Shown here piece by piece: positions 1 through 11,778 of a stretch of DNA of 64,000 nucleotides (the stretch's first letter is position 1; the number at the start of each line of letters is the position of its first letter). The notes beneath the pieces are model-generated. The model was not told where the DNA came from. It did no database searches and saw only the letters and a program-made list of their open reading frames with translations. Both the position numbers and the translations under genes were made by a program. This DNA comes from Stratiolaelaps scimitus (lineage: Eukaryota; Arthropoda; Arachnida; Mesostigmata; Laelapidae): NCBI GenBank assembly GCA_019614645.1, contig JABWDB010000012.1:5456001-5520000 (forward strand), written 5' to 3'.

Positions 1-3000
1 GATCTAAGTATCAGCGAATGTGGGCACGAGACAGAGAAACAGTATTGTTTCTGCTGCGATCACACCGACCAGCTACAACATATATATGTATCTTGCATAC
101 TACAACTACCAGGAGTATTTGCATGTCTTACATGTCTACACAAACAGCACTCTCTCCGGCGGCGCAGCCCTCGGGGACGCGTGGGCCCCGTCCGCTTCTG
201 TCGACGAACCCACTCGCCGCACGTTTCCCCGCACTCCCGATCGAATTTTTCCAATGTGTAAATACTTATACATGTAGTATCGTATATGGAATAGGAAACG
301 TAGCGAAGGGTTTCGTCTATGTAAAATTTGCAGGGGCTGCGTGTACAGCGCAGAGTGGATGGGGCAGGTTGTAGTGGTTTGCTGGATGCCGTTGTCCTGG
401 GGAGAGTATAGCGGGAATTCTATGCGGGCCGTCTTTGCTGCGCCCGCCAGCGCAGGCGAAAGGCCCCTTGAGGAAGACGAAGGTCCCCGACGTTACACGG
501 GTTGTCGGCACAGGTTGTCTATGCCGCCGACACGAACTCTATTGGCGATAGTGGACTCTATAGCGGCAGAGGATCAATCGATAGAGAGGCATGAATGTAC
601 GCCTTCAGTGAATTCAATAGATGGTGAGGGACTCACCTATCCGAGGTAATGTGATCGCATCGATTCGAACACAGAGGCCTGTCTACCGAAAGTGAGGACA
701 TCGGTTCGTGAGGCTGACCACGTGACTCGGTGGTGTTCCGAGAGGAAACATAAGCAAATCTTAGTGGAATGAGGGCCGCCTGACCTATCTCTGTCTCTCG
801 TTCTGATCTTTCGGTACAAAGGCTTCATACAAGAGACGTCGAGGGTAGGACAACCCCCCTCGGATAGAGGGGTTTCTTTTAGCCATCTTGAAAGTGCTTA
901 TTCTCTCATTGTTGGTCTATATCTGTATTTTCGCATTCATTGTACACTTCGTTCGTGTCCCTGTTTACATGGTCACGTGAGGCAAATGCGGGCCGGCGTG
1001 TACAGGCTCGCGGCAGATTCGGGGAAATTGACGACTACAACAAGGCTAGTTCCTTGTGAGCGAACAGTCTAGCAATACTAAAGAGTTCCTTTTTTTTTCA
1101 AAAGTAAATACAATTGAAGAGACCGATTGAACGCCAGCATGGGCTAGCTGCGCGTTACGGAACGAGTGCGGTTGGTGATGTCTCGCAGGGGACGCGGGAC
1201 GTCTTGCAGGGCACAGTGAGACCACTGGCTCCCAACGGCCTCACCCTTCGAAGCGTGGCTGGAATCAGATATTCTGTGCAGGCTCTGATAGACGACGGCT
1301 CGAGCAAACACGCTCGGTCTGACTTCTGCTTGCGTGCGCCTCTATTCAACAAACTTCCGGCGGTTTACGAACCCCCAGGGGGGCCTCCTTGACGGTTTTC
1401 TGCAGAAATGACCGCGAAGCAGAGAGGCACCGTAGCCCGTGCAACTGCTTGGGAGGAGCTATTCTAGAGAAACTGCATTTGTTGGCTATAGGACACCTAG
1501 ACGATTTTGGAACCTTGTTCATTTCAAACGCTTAGCAACTGCAACTTGGCCAATTTCACTTGTCAACTTCAGCAGATGTCTATAAAAGTTCTCGAAATCA
1601 GACATTAGATGCCAGATAGTTCAACAAATCGAGTCAGTTTTCTCAAATACCGACTGGATGTAATGATTTAATTACATGGCTTCGTACGACGAACTTCCCA
1701 AACGCAAATGGAACTATACCAGTTCCATGTGACTTTCGATTTGCAAAAGCAAAACAATGTACAGCGCGCGTCAAACTAAGCGTCTTGCGAAGCTGCCATG
1801 AAATATGCGGTGATTGTATACCCCAACAAACTTCTTAGTGGTAGAAACTCACGAGTTTCAATCAACATTTCACTGTGTACAGCACTACGGAGTTCTTCTG
1901 ATAAATGAGAGAAATTTTATTTCAATGGATTTCAGTAACTTAATACACTAATGATTTCATATTTCGATTACTTGGAAGAATAAAAATGCGATTATTTCTA
2001 ATCAACACGAGTAACTTTCCAGTGTCGATTTCCTTCGAGATGAACAAGAAGATAGTTCTTCTAAGCTTATGGTAACATAAATCCCTAGTCCAAAGCAAGC
2101 TGAAATTCTACTTTCAATCAGAGATACAATGCCACCAACCAGTAAGCAAACTTCAGAGCTTCAATCTCAATTCTAATAGGCGCTTTACAGGAAGATTCAT
2201 ATAGAGAGAGTTTCAGCTCACCCCAGACGCAATGAGCCCACTACGATCCACTGCTATTCTCTGCCAATTGCGAATCTTTGACGATCTTCCCTGTCATCGA
2301 TCGCACTCACGCCCTGCACACCGCTGTTTGGGTCGATGCTCGTTGGTCGATGCCATGCAGAGACCCTCTATGAAAGTCACTTCTCGCTCGCTTCTTCATT
2401 GTCGAAGTCAGCATTGTTTGCCCGGTAACAATAGTCAACAGTCAGGGTCCGCCGCGTCCTGCCTGCTCGCGTGCTGCTGGGGTTACACACCCGTACGTCG
2501 ACGGGAAAATCGAACCTGTCTCGAGCCACGAGAATCCACCATTGTGAATTTTCCGCCGCCGACGCCTGCCACAATCAGCCACTACTGCAATAGGCATTGC
2601 TGCTGCAGTAGTCTCGTGACCCCGAAATCCGCCAAGCGAACCCCCGCCGGCCGAAGCATCGTGGTCTTTGGGGGGCACCAGTATTATGGCATTCACGCGA
2701 CAATTGAATTCTCTCGGACAACACTAAATTAAGATGGGTCTGCACTATAAGGCGCACTGTGTGTGCGCTTGCTATCATATCACATAAAAGAGTAGATACA
2801 CCTAGGGGACAAGGGATTGCAATCGTTGCCTGTATTCATAACCTCTAGCTAATTGTATGATCGTCGCGCTGCCGATGACGCCAGGGTGATTAATGCGCCT
2901 AACGCTCATGGGTGGTCGTGATTTCAGCGGGGTCACTGATTTATTCCTGCCGTTGAAAATATCCGGTGGGGGCAGAGTTCGTCGGTTAGTCGATAGCTGG

Positions 3001-3173
3001 CCACGGTAGATGCTATTCAAGTTTTCAGCGCAGTAGTCAGCCAGAGCGAACGCCTCAAATCCATCATCGGGCCGACAAGCGTTCGTGGATGTGATGCGTG
3101 CAGCATATGAACGTGTCCACTGGCATTACAGTGACACCACTGACAGCGATGATGCAGAGAGACGGTGATGATA
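1..3173. other. Gene-free stretch
   Basis: Only short overlapping open frames are present. From about 1500 to 2200 the DNA becomes AT-richer with no frame of note. A G/C-rich hairpin sits at 852-874. I see no conserved domain or repeat family. Confidence 0.5.
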
Positions 3174-3243
3174 GTTGTTGTTGCTGTTGTTGCTATTGTT
3201 GCTGCTGCTGCTGCTACTGCTACTGTTGTTGCTGTTATTGTTA
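3174..3243 (+). repeat. (CTG/TTG)n trinucleotide repeat
   Basis: About 70 bases of mixed CTG/TTG/CTA triplets. In one frame it reads as a Cys run, in others as Val/Ala or Leu runs. None of these is embedded in a believable protein. Confidence 0.85.
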
Positions 3244-6200
3244 TGGTTATTATGAGCAGTCGTCCGCTTTGCAGCGCCTGCTACTCTCCCGGTATTGTGG
3301 GCAGTGCTGGCTTCCGACTCGGTGTGAAATACTGGCGGTTATCATTGGTCTTGTTGCTCTGGAGTTAGCTTCACGGCGATTCTATTTATGACATTCGATG
3401 ACAGGGTACAGGGTTGGGCGCTGGTAAGAACTCGCTTTATCAGTCTCTCATATCGGTCATTCATTGCTCCACATGATACCTTACGTAGAACTTGGGCTTA
3501 GTGAAATTGTATTTTTACTTGCGATTTTAATTGTATGATCTTTTAGTGTTATTAATAATAGCTTGTATTCTCGGGTATTATATCTACTAGGTACTTTAGT
3601 ACCCAGTACTTTAGATACCCAAGTAGTTATTCAGGGTTGTAACACCATGCACGCCGTGTGTTTCGCCTTCTTCTTGGTATAATCGCTGTCTTTGGAAGTG
3701 GTAATGCTTTGCATTTGTCTAAAGTTAGTCAATCAAAGCCCAGCCTGCTTGAGGCTACTCTCGAATAAAGTATCCAGGCATAAATAAATGCGATGCGGCA
3801 TGGTGGAGCTTTAGAGTAAAGCCCGACAATACTTCCTCCTCAGGGCTGGCCTCTTAATATGCCGCGTAGCCGTGCAATTTCGCCAGGACTCGCGGGGCCG
3901 TTCCTCAACATTCGCACACTCGTATCACCCGACCACCAGCAAGGCTGTCACACTGATTCAGTGGTGAGTGTCGTAGGGGACCCCGGAAACTTGGTCAGTG
4001 ACTTGCTGCGCTCATCAGCGAACACCCGGACAGCCGTCATGCTTCGAGCTTACGGCTGCAGCGAGGCGTACATTGCATAATATATAGCTCAACTCAGCCT
4101 GGCGTCACCAGACAGCCACCGTGTGTTGGCTATTCGGTCGTGAGCTCGCGCTCATTCGAGGCGTAGTCATGACGGACACAACGTGACACAGTAGTTAACT
4201 AAACCGCAAGAAACGGTTGCAGCGACTGATGCTCCACGTCTGTGTATCGCTATATGAAAAGAAACAAGGAACATTTATATTAGTCAACATACAATAGATC
4301 ATTGAACGACTTCGGGTCCGGGTAACAATTGCGGAACGTACTTAGAGTACTAAGAAAATGATGGAGTGCTTGCTGCTGTAGACCAGGAAAAAAATGCCGG
4401 TTGGTATACCCACATATGTCCTCGCACAGGATAGCGTCATTCTTGATGTGCTGATCAACGCCCCACACATTATTCAGACGGACATAGTCACTTCGTATAC
4501 AAGAGAACCGGTCCAAAACTGTGGACACTCCACAGATCGACCTACACATATCATATATATATATATATATATATACACGATGACAAAAGCATTGTTTGAT
4601 CCTATTGCTTGACACCCTAACAGCGTTCGGAAGTTATCACCATCATTTACACCTCGTTGTTGCCTGGTGCTATTACTAGTACTGTAATAGCTGCCTGGCA
4701 AAATCCACGTCCCGAATGTCTTCTTCTCTCCCTCCGTCCCGCGTGTGTGGTCTTCATGGGTGAGATGCCCACTCAGCTCCCGAACACACGATATGCTGGC
4801 ATGGGACATTGTAGGTGTTGGCCCGCGGACGATGCCTCGCTTGCGAATGATTTCTTCTTCCTCATTGTGCCTCTGGCTATCGGTAGCTTTGCACCAGCGC
4901 AGAGACCATATGTCATTAGGTCGATGGGCCACGAAATAACAGGTTCACAGAGACGAGCTGTCTCGCTAGGCTCAGTTAGACTAGGCAAGGCTCAGTGAGA
5001 CGAGGCCAGGCTGGTTTCAGGTCTAGCCAGAGCGATACGTTTTGCAATGGCCGATTTGCTCCCCACCATTTGCGACCACTGCAGTATCAGTACGACTGAG
5101 GCGAGGTGAAACGCCTTGACATTACACCCCGCTCGCGGTCTCACAGACGCACATTTGTGAGTCTGTCTCCTACGAGCAGGAGAGATCTGGCAGGAGAGTG
5201 GCTATTGCTTATCGGGGTCATGCCCGGCGAGATATAGCTCTTTCAGTTTCAGCCAGCTAACGGCTAACGGTTCTTTAGTCCTTTACAAATTCTAATCTGC
5301 TCTGCGATTTAATCTTCTTCTATCCTTCGCCTCCAACCTATATATGATTTCCTAACTGCCAGCCAGGCCAGGATTGGTCTGTTTCGGCATCTGTACACGC
5401 GATGGGATCTGCAGCGAAATCAGTCGAAACTAAGCAAAACGCCAGACAGACAATGACCGACCATTCGTGCTGGGGTAATAGTGCCCCACAAACAACAGCA
5501 ACAGCATCATCATCAACTAGTCGAATCTAACCTAGTGAGTCGCTGATCCGTATGTTGATCCGTGCGAGACCTGTAGTGTCCATGGATTCATTCATTGTGG
5601 GCTTCTTCCCTTGACGAGCATTTATGGTGGATCCGAAATGTACGAGACAGCCGGTCGTAGTGTCTACGGGAGACGATTTCATTCATGTTAAGTCGCAGCT
5701 CTAGTTCGATCGTATGAACCACCTAGACGCATATATATATATATAGTCGCATGCTGATAATTAGGCGTTTTCCTCAATTATTGTCGCTGTTTCTCTCTAT
5801 CTATCTATCTTTCGAGATCACTGAGTAGCGCACAGCAATATCCTGACGCCCACTGCCTGCTGCAGCCTCTTAGTGAGACGTCTATATTCGGTTGCTATCG
5901 CCGACAGACCGTGGAGCGCACGGCGTATCGTAAATGAAGGTCGAATTGGATCTCGGTTAGGCACCTAGGTAGCTAAATGTGGGAATCGACGGGGCTGATA
6001 TTCGCCCCGAGGTGTGAATACACCGCAAATCAACCGAGCGGTGTGGGCCGACCCAGTCACGGCTCAAGACCCCTAAGATGGATTAGGTGCCGAAATGCGG
6101 TAGAGCGTAAGATACAAGAATGATGTCAGGATCGTTCTGCATGTTCATCAGACTGCGTATGTTTATAAAATAGAATCGCTGTAAGGAGTTACCTCTCTCA

Positions 6201-7277
6201 ACGAGTTATTCGTTCTGACGATCTGACGTAATAACGTACCGAACACGCCCAAGGAGACGTCATGCTTTCTCGGAGATAACAAGCGTAGCCAATTAGAAAA
6301 ATGAACTGAGAAATGGCCCAAAGTCCTACGTATTCTACCACGAACGAGCTTCACGCATGTAACGCCGTCAAGGCCGAACAGCATATGGCGTCAAAAGTCA
6401 CCGTTGACTACCTGTGTTATTTAGTGGCTAACGCCAATGGAGAAAGGTCATCGAGCCACGCACGTTTCTAGAAGAGTGGAGCTTTTTGTTCTTTCCAAGA
6501 AAATTCCGGCAAGTGTGCCTTCCGATATTGTTTGTCCTTATATGAATCGTGTACGCGATCAGCTCTGAAACTTCGCAAGTCATAACCTACATTGCTAATA
6601 TACGCATTCAAGCATATTTCAACCGAAGTGTTCACCCGCTCATGGGTACGAAACGAACGTACTAGAAATAAATTTTCCTGAAAACTGAACCAGAGCCTCT
6701 CCGACGGCTGGCCATCGATGGATGTCGCCACGTCAAATCGCAATGTCGCCGGATAGGTACCGAGAAATGTCTAGCGGGAGAAGGGCTGAGGACTGGCCGC
6801 CAACGAGGCCGAATCGCGGCATCAAGCCGCCTCTCAAGATTCAACTGAAGACCTGAAGAACTTCCTGCCAGCAGTCTCACCAGGGTACAGCTTTGCCGAT
6901 ACCGTCACAATATCAACCATGGGCGACATTGATCTCAGAATGTTCCAAGAATTTCTCACCTTCCTCTTCGTTGTTGTCAACAGCCTTCTGTTGCTTGTCC
7001 CGCCTTAACACAGCACGAACGATAATAGCGTGTACTGTAGTTGCAGTAACCGCCACCGCTGCCGCAGTGAGCGAGCTCGAGTCATCGCAGAAGCCACTCG
7101 GTTTTGTTATCTGGCCGCCTGATGAGGTCGCGCAGCGCAGACTCGTCGAGGACTTCGGGGGAACGCGCGCGGCTGTGCGAGATCTCGCCGCGTCCGTCTG
7201 TTTCTGTCGTCGAAATCGATCCGTCGGCGCCTTCATGAGTGAGCCGCGCTAGTGAGTGCGCCGTCGAGTGAGGCTAG
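3244..7277. other. Gene-free stretch
   Basis: It holds one (TA)n array (4553), a small imperfect tandem duplication of GGCTCAGTGAGAC-like units around 4967-5010, and a short (TA)n at 5732. No gene is recognisable. Confidence 0.5.
4553..4575. repeat. (TA)n microsatellite
   Basis: A short TA array between unique sequences. Confidence 0.9.
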
Positions 7278-7672
7278 GTGTGTGTGTGTGTGTGGGTAGA
7301 TGTGTGTGTGGGGCGTGGGCCAGCGCCGAAAATGGCCGATGAACTGCTCCGAGGAGTAATTCCCAGGAGTTCCTCCATCATTTCTGTCTCAAGACTCCGC
7401 CCCGTTGTCTATGCACTCTCGATCTGGCGATCCTACTGCTGTTGCTGCTGCTGCTGCTACTGCTGGGTGTCCCGCTAACTGTTACAGCCGTGCTGTGGCG
7501 GACAGACATCACAACAGAGGAGCCTACCTAGCCGCGAAACGAACGCTGTGCCACCCATTTCTGCCATGCGATGTGTTCTTTTGCGGCTGGCATTGCCATC
7601 TACCGCAAGATATCAATGAGGAGCGATCAACCGCACACCCATTACGGACCATCGCCGCCGCCGCCGCCGCCG
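7278..7672 (+). repeat. Cluster of GT, CTG and GCC microsatellites
   Basis: (GT)n at 7278-7294, CTG/TTG triplets at 7436-7465, and (CCG)n at 7652-7672 lie in a GC-richer stretch. Such clusters occur in 5' UTRs and low-complexity exons, but I cannot define a gene here. Confidence 0.7.
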
Positions 7673-8004
7673 ATACAATGCAGCTAAAAGCAACAACAAG
7701 CGACGTGGTTCATTGTAACTACGAGAGGAGGTATCAGGTCCTCCGTTGATGATGCGGCTTTTCACGGCGTGCTCTCTCTTGCTCGCTCTCCCCCTATCTT
7801 TCTATCGCTCTGCCGCTGATCTCAATTGATAGTTTCTTCAGAGTGTTCTTCGTCTCGATTTGGAGGAGAGGTTGGACTGGAGGAGCGCGGGAGGAGCCAG
7901 GGCAGACCTACGACCCAGGGATGTTGGACGGTTTTGATCATAGCTAGCTGGGTGTCTACCTAGTGGCTAGGTGAAAGACGGCCGCTTCAGCTGCGGCGGC
8001 CTTT

Positions 8005-8652
8005 TTGCAGCTCATTCACGTAGAGCTAAAATCACCGAGCGCTGAACTATCGCAGTTCGCACCTCTCGGCGCGGGTTTGCGTTCGGATTCAGCTATCATT
8101 GACGGCTGCTTTCGTTCGCCATCAGAGCGAGGTGGTCGTCATCGTCGCTGTCGTCGCATGGGTGCCGACTGCATCAGGACGAAGACTGATACACCTCAGG
8201 CAGCACCCATCGAAGCAGAAGCTATTATTATTATCATTATTAACGAACGAACTCATTGCAGGGCGGAGGCAGCAGCGGTAGCCGAAGCAACAACAGCAGC
8301 AGCAGTAGCCGCAGCAGCAGAAAAAGTTCCATCAGTTGAAGTAGCCGCAGGCGGCAACCGCCAGCGATCGTCACCGCATCGATACATGGAGCGATACATC
8401 GCAACCCGAATTTGGCCGCTTGTGACTCGGCTGGCTATCTCATCTTCGGTCCGCACAGAACACCGAGCAGCGCACAACGTCGAACTCGAACGAAATCTCG
8501 GTTATTTTCTCAATCTCAACAGCCAGGCAGAAGCCACCAACTCAACCAGAAGCTGGATTGTCCACAGTCGTCACAATTGGTTGATAGTGCCGACATCTAC
8601 TGGGTGTGGGAATCTTTGGGCAATGCGGGCTCGCGGCGCCTTCTGCTGTTGA
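8005..8652 (+). CDS. Unidentified open frame with low-complexity Ala/Ile tracts
   Basis: A 215-residue frame whose middle is a translation of ATT and CAG repeats (Ile run, then Ala/Glu-rich stretch). No domain is recognisable. It may be an exon of an Ala-rich protein or a repeat artefact. Confidence 0.12.
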   Translation: MQLIHVELKSPSAELSQFAPLGAGLRSDSAIIDGCFRSPSERGGRHRRCRRMGADCIRTKTDTPQAAPIEAEAIIIIIINERTHCRAEAAAVAEATTAAAVAAAAEKVPSVEVAAGGNRQRSSPHRYMERYIATRIWPLVTRLAISSSVRTEHRAAHNVELERNLGYFLNLNSQAEATNSTRSWIVHSRHNWLIVPTSTGCGNLWAMRARGAFCC

Positions 8653-8699
8653 CTTGGGATGACCTTATGTCATCATGCTATGGTGGCTGTTAGCGTATA

Positions 8700-10510
8700 C
8701 GTTTGAATGTACGGACAGGGTATGACATGATGATGATGATGATGAACAATATTTCTAGAATTTTTCGATTCTCACTAAGTCGAGCTACTTAATTAGTTAG
8801 GGGTACTTGGTTCTGGTAGACTCGGCCTTCAAACTTGGCCATATGCATGACGTCACCGATTATAGTTCAGCAGGCGAAACTAGTTCCATACTGCGTACGG
8901 ACACAAATGAAGACGTTTCGGGCCTCGGTGGCACACAACTGATCAGTGAAATGATTTAGTGGTAGCCTAAACTAATTAGGCTAAAGTACATAGGAGCCGG
9001 TTTCCAGAGAAGGGGACAATTCCGGCCACTGTTTACGTGTCTTCCTTTTATGGCCAGTGCCTCTTCGGAATACCAGCATTGCACATTTACGTTCTGACCT
9101 CGCTGGGCGTCTAATAACGTAGAATTAACAGGGTAAGGGTTAGACGTACCACCTTCGCTAGGGTCTCATCTACATGCTCATCAGGAGGCTTCCCAGTTTC
9201 GCATTTTGCGGGGCGGCCATTTATTATAGCTGCCATTGTGACCGCACTACCCCGAAAACTTCCACATATCTCAGTCCGCCTCAGATCGTCTGTACGCCAC
9301 AACAGCATATCGTTAGCAGCATCAGACGAACAGGAAGGTGCTGAAAAGGGGCGTATGCTTTTTCTTTCTTCTTGTTTCCCTTGATCCAAATTCTCAATTG
9401 GGTTGCTCGCTCAGCCCTGCACAGTCCTGGCAGGATTGCCTGTGGCCGGTTAGATTCAATAGATCGCTATATATACTCTCCTCGGTCAACCCGAAGCGGG
9501 CCAGCCGCGAGATGTTATTTTTGCGGTCAGAATAGCGGGAGTGGCAGTCGAAACAGACGACTCCAATGGGCTCTTCATATGAATGAGTCCACACCTATAT
9601 GGGCATAGGGTAGATACAGATACCCAGTAACATCACATTATCCACAGGCAGACGAACCATTGAAGCACGTCTGACCGTCTTGTTTCAGCCTATCGTATCA
9701 ACGGGTGCTATGATTTGTCCAGCACAATCTGTTCTGGTCAGTATGTTGAATTGAGATGTTTTTCGGGAACGTGGGCATGACAAAAAGCCGGAACAAACCC
9801 GGTGTATGACGATCATATGCCGTGTTCTACAAGAGGGAGAAATGAACGGCAGGCTGGAAATTTTGAATAAAGTATTATTACGATTGTCGTTCCATGGCAG
9901 CTGAACTACCAGCGATCTCCTTAGCAAATTATAGCTATCGAAGAGAATACGATATGTCACTATAATTATAGACTCATTATCTACACCTACCGGATGTGAC
10001 TTGCGAAAAACGCACGGAGCGGGACAGCTATTATATGTATTATATATAGAGTAAACTAAAATCTGTATTACATATGTTCATGAGATTATCTGGTGAATTT
10101 AACTGCACCCATCCGAATAGCAAATATCATAGACATCCATATCTGACGACACTAAGACATATTTAATACCGATTTTAGTATGAACTGTGACAACAATACT
10201 ATACACGATATGTTTACGAAGGCCAAATACAGAAGTGGCTTCAAGGCAAGCCTACAATAGTTAAAAGCATAATACCGACTAGCTCGTTTGCCCTCGACTG
10301 ACCCCCAACCCGCCGAGACGTCACACAGTCGCCGAGATTTCATTGTTTCAACGTTCGGGCCAGGTCACACCAAAGCGACTCGAGATCCGGCTCTCCTCAA
10401 ACGCAAACCACGAAATTAGCTGGTAGGTCGCTCTCGAGTTGCTTCTGATACCTTATTGTATTTCGTCCATCATTTCGTTCGGTGAAAATCTCTCCCTGTC
10501 TATTGCTCTT
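8700..10510. other. Gene-free stretch
   Basis: Unique sequence with a short (ATG)n run near 8728-8746. No recognisable coding or RNA gene. Confidence 0.5.
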
Positions 10511-10519
10511 CTACTCTCT

Positions 10520-10541
10520 GTCTCTCTCTCTCTCTCTCTCA
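10520..10541 (+). repeat. (CT)n microsatellite
   Basis: About 20 bases of pure CT. Confidence 0.92.
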
Positions 10542-10662
10542 GTGGCATTATGTCATGGTGTCCCCGACTCAAAAGCTCAACTGACCGAAAGAAATGGTAT
10601 CAATTTCAGTCAACACAAACACACGCACGCATACACAATAGACACTCGCAACAAAACGCACC

Positions 10663-11322
10663 TTAGCTGGGCACCCATCGACAACAAACATTCGCTATCA
10701 TGCCGGTATATTCCGAGCTGACAGCGTTACTTAGCAGCGAGCAACGAGACCGCTGAGGGAAACATCGTCGCAATGACAGCCGCGACTGGTCATCGTACAT
10801 TACAATGGTAGCCAAAGCAAAACATGCACCACTCGTGCCGGACTCATCGAAGCCAGGCCGAGACCGACTGCGATCCAGCCGCCTCCCTCGGCGTCTGTCA
10901 CAACAACAACAACAGCAGCAACAGAGCCAATGATGGCCACGTTCAAGTGGTACGCTTTGTGCTGCCAATAGTGTTACCGATCGGGGCACAGTGATATCGA
11001 ATCGGAGATTGTAGAAGGAGAGAGAGGGATGAAGTCCATCGTTATTGGGGTTCGTATGACAGGCTAAACACAGTGAAGTAGTTGTAGTTATGGGGACGGG
11101 CCTCAGTGTCCAACTTCGGACGGTTCCGACAGCTCCGAGCAGTGGTGGGGCGAGGCGAGGCTGGACGCCTTGAGACGAGACGAGGGTCTCGACGACATCG
11201 ACGAGCGAACTGGAACGACAGATTGTGACTGTTTTTAGTTGTCTCGGTTTACGGGCGTAGTTATGATGCGGTTGTGGATTCCCTTTGATTTGTTCAAAGC
11301 ATCGATTAATCGGTACCATCAA
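10663..11322 (-). other. Anonymous 219-residue open frame, probably non-coding
   Basis: The minus-strand frame contains a Cys run from the CAA/CAG repeat and no recognisable domain. It is listed so the stretch is accounted for. Confidence 0.15.
10900..10923 (+). repeat. (CAA/CAG)n repeat
   Basis: Short run of CAA and CAG triplets. Antisense it encodes a Cys run inside an otherwise anonymous open frame. Confidence 0.8.
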
Positions 11323-11642
11323 CAGCAGACGGTGTGTCAGTGTGTGAATGTATGGCGAGCTTATAGCGTACTTGACGTGCTGGGATCATGAATGGGTCAG
11401 TGCACTCGCTACCTCGAAGACTTGCCGCTTGTTTGTGGCGGCGGCGAGGGCGGCAACTGAATGACATTTCACGAAAATCATTCCCTTATATACCGGGAAG
11501 GGGAGGACAAGAAGAAATAGGATAGGACACAGTTCACAATTATGTCAAAATAGGCTTCCACTAATTAGAGCAACGGAATTAGGCTTACGGTCGAAATTAA
11601 TGCTACAGTGAGCTGTAAGCCTACTTGTTTCCAAATCTGTTT

Positions 11643-11778
11643 TGCGCGGTGGCTTGGACGGCTGAGTCTCTGGCTGTGAAAAGCCAGAGGCCGCCGGTTC
11701 GAATCCCGTTGCATGAAATATAAGAGAACTTAAGGGCATTGTATGCAGTTCCTTCAATAAAGTTTTACCTTTACCTTC
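11643..11778 (+). mobile_element. tRNA-derived SINE with CTTTAC tail
   Basis: A pol III promoter-like head is visible: A box TGGCTTGGACGG (11650-11661), B box GGTTCGAATCCCG (11696-11708), and between them an anticodon-arm-like hairpin (CTCTGGCT/AGCCAGAG). The acceptor stem does not pair well, so this is not a functional tRNA. The body continues with ACTTAAGGGCATTGTATGCAG and an AATAAA, and ends in repeated TTTACC units. The same tail module occurs at 36664-36722 and, inverted, at 52159-52217. The antisense reading GFEPAASG is the familiar translation of tRNA-like sequence, not a protein. Confidence 0.72.

Noticed and set aside
852..880. Hairpin followed by T-rich sequence, like a rho-independent terminator
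   Set aside because: The window is eukaryotic and no gene ends here. A single G/C hairpin with a T run is expected by chance.
3098..3391. Frame with a long Cys run
   Set aside because: It is a translation of CTG/TTG repeats with no supporting domain or signal peptide.
7980..8008. GGCCGC...GCGGCGGCC followed by TTTTT, terminator-like
   Set aside because: There is no bacterial context and no pol III gene just upstream, so a functional terminator is not supported.
11643..11715. Functional tRNA gene
   Set aside because: The A and B boxes are present, but the acceptor stem does not pair and the element continues into a SINE tail.
11545..11757. Minus-strand frame containing GFEPAASG
   Set aside because: This peptide is the well-known spurious antisense reading of tRNA-like sequence, here from the SINE head.
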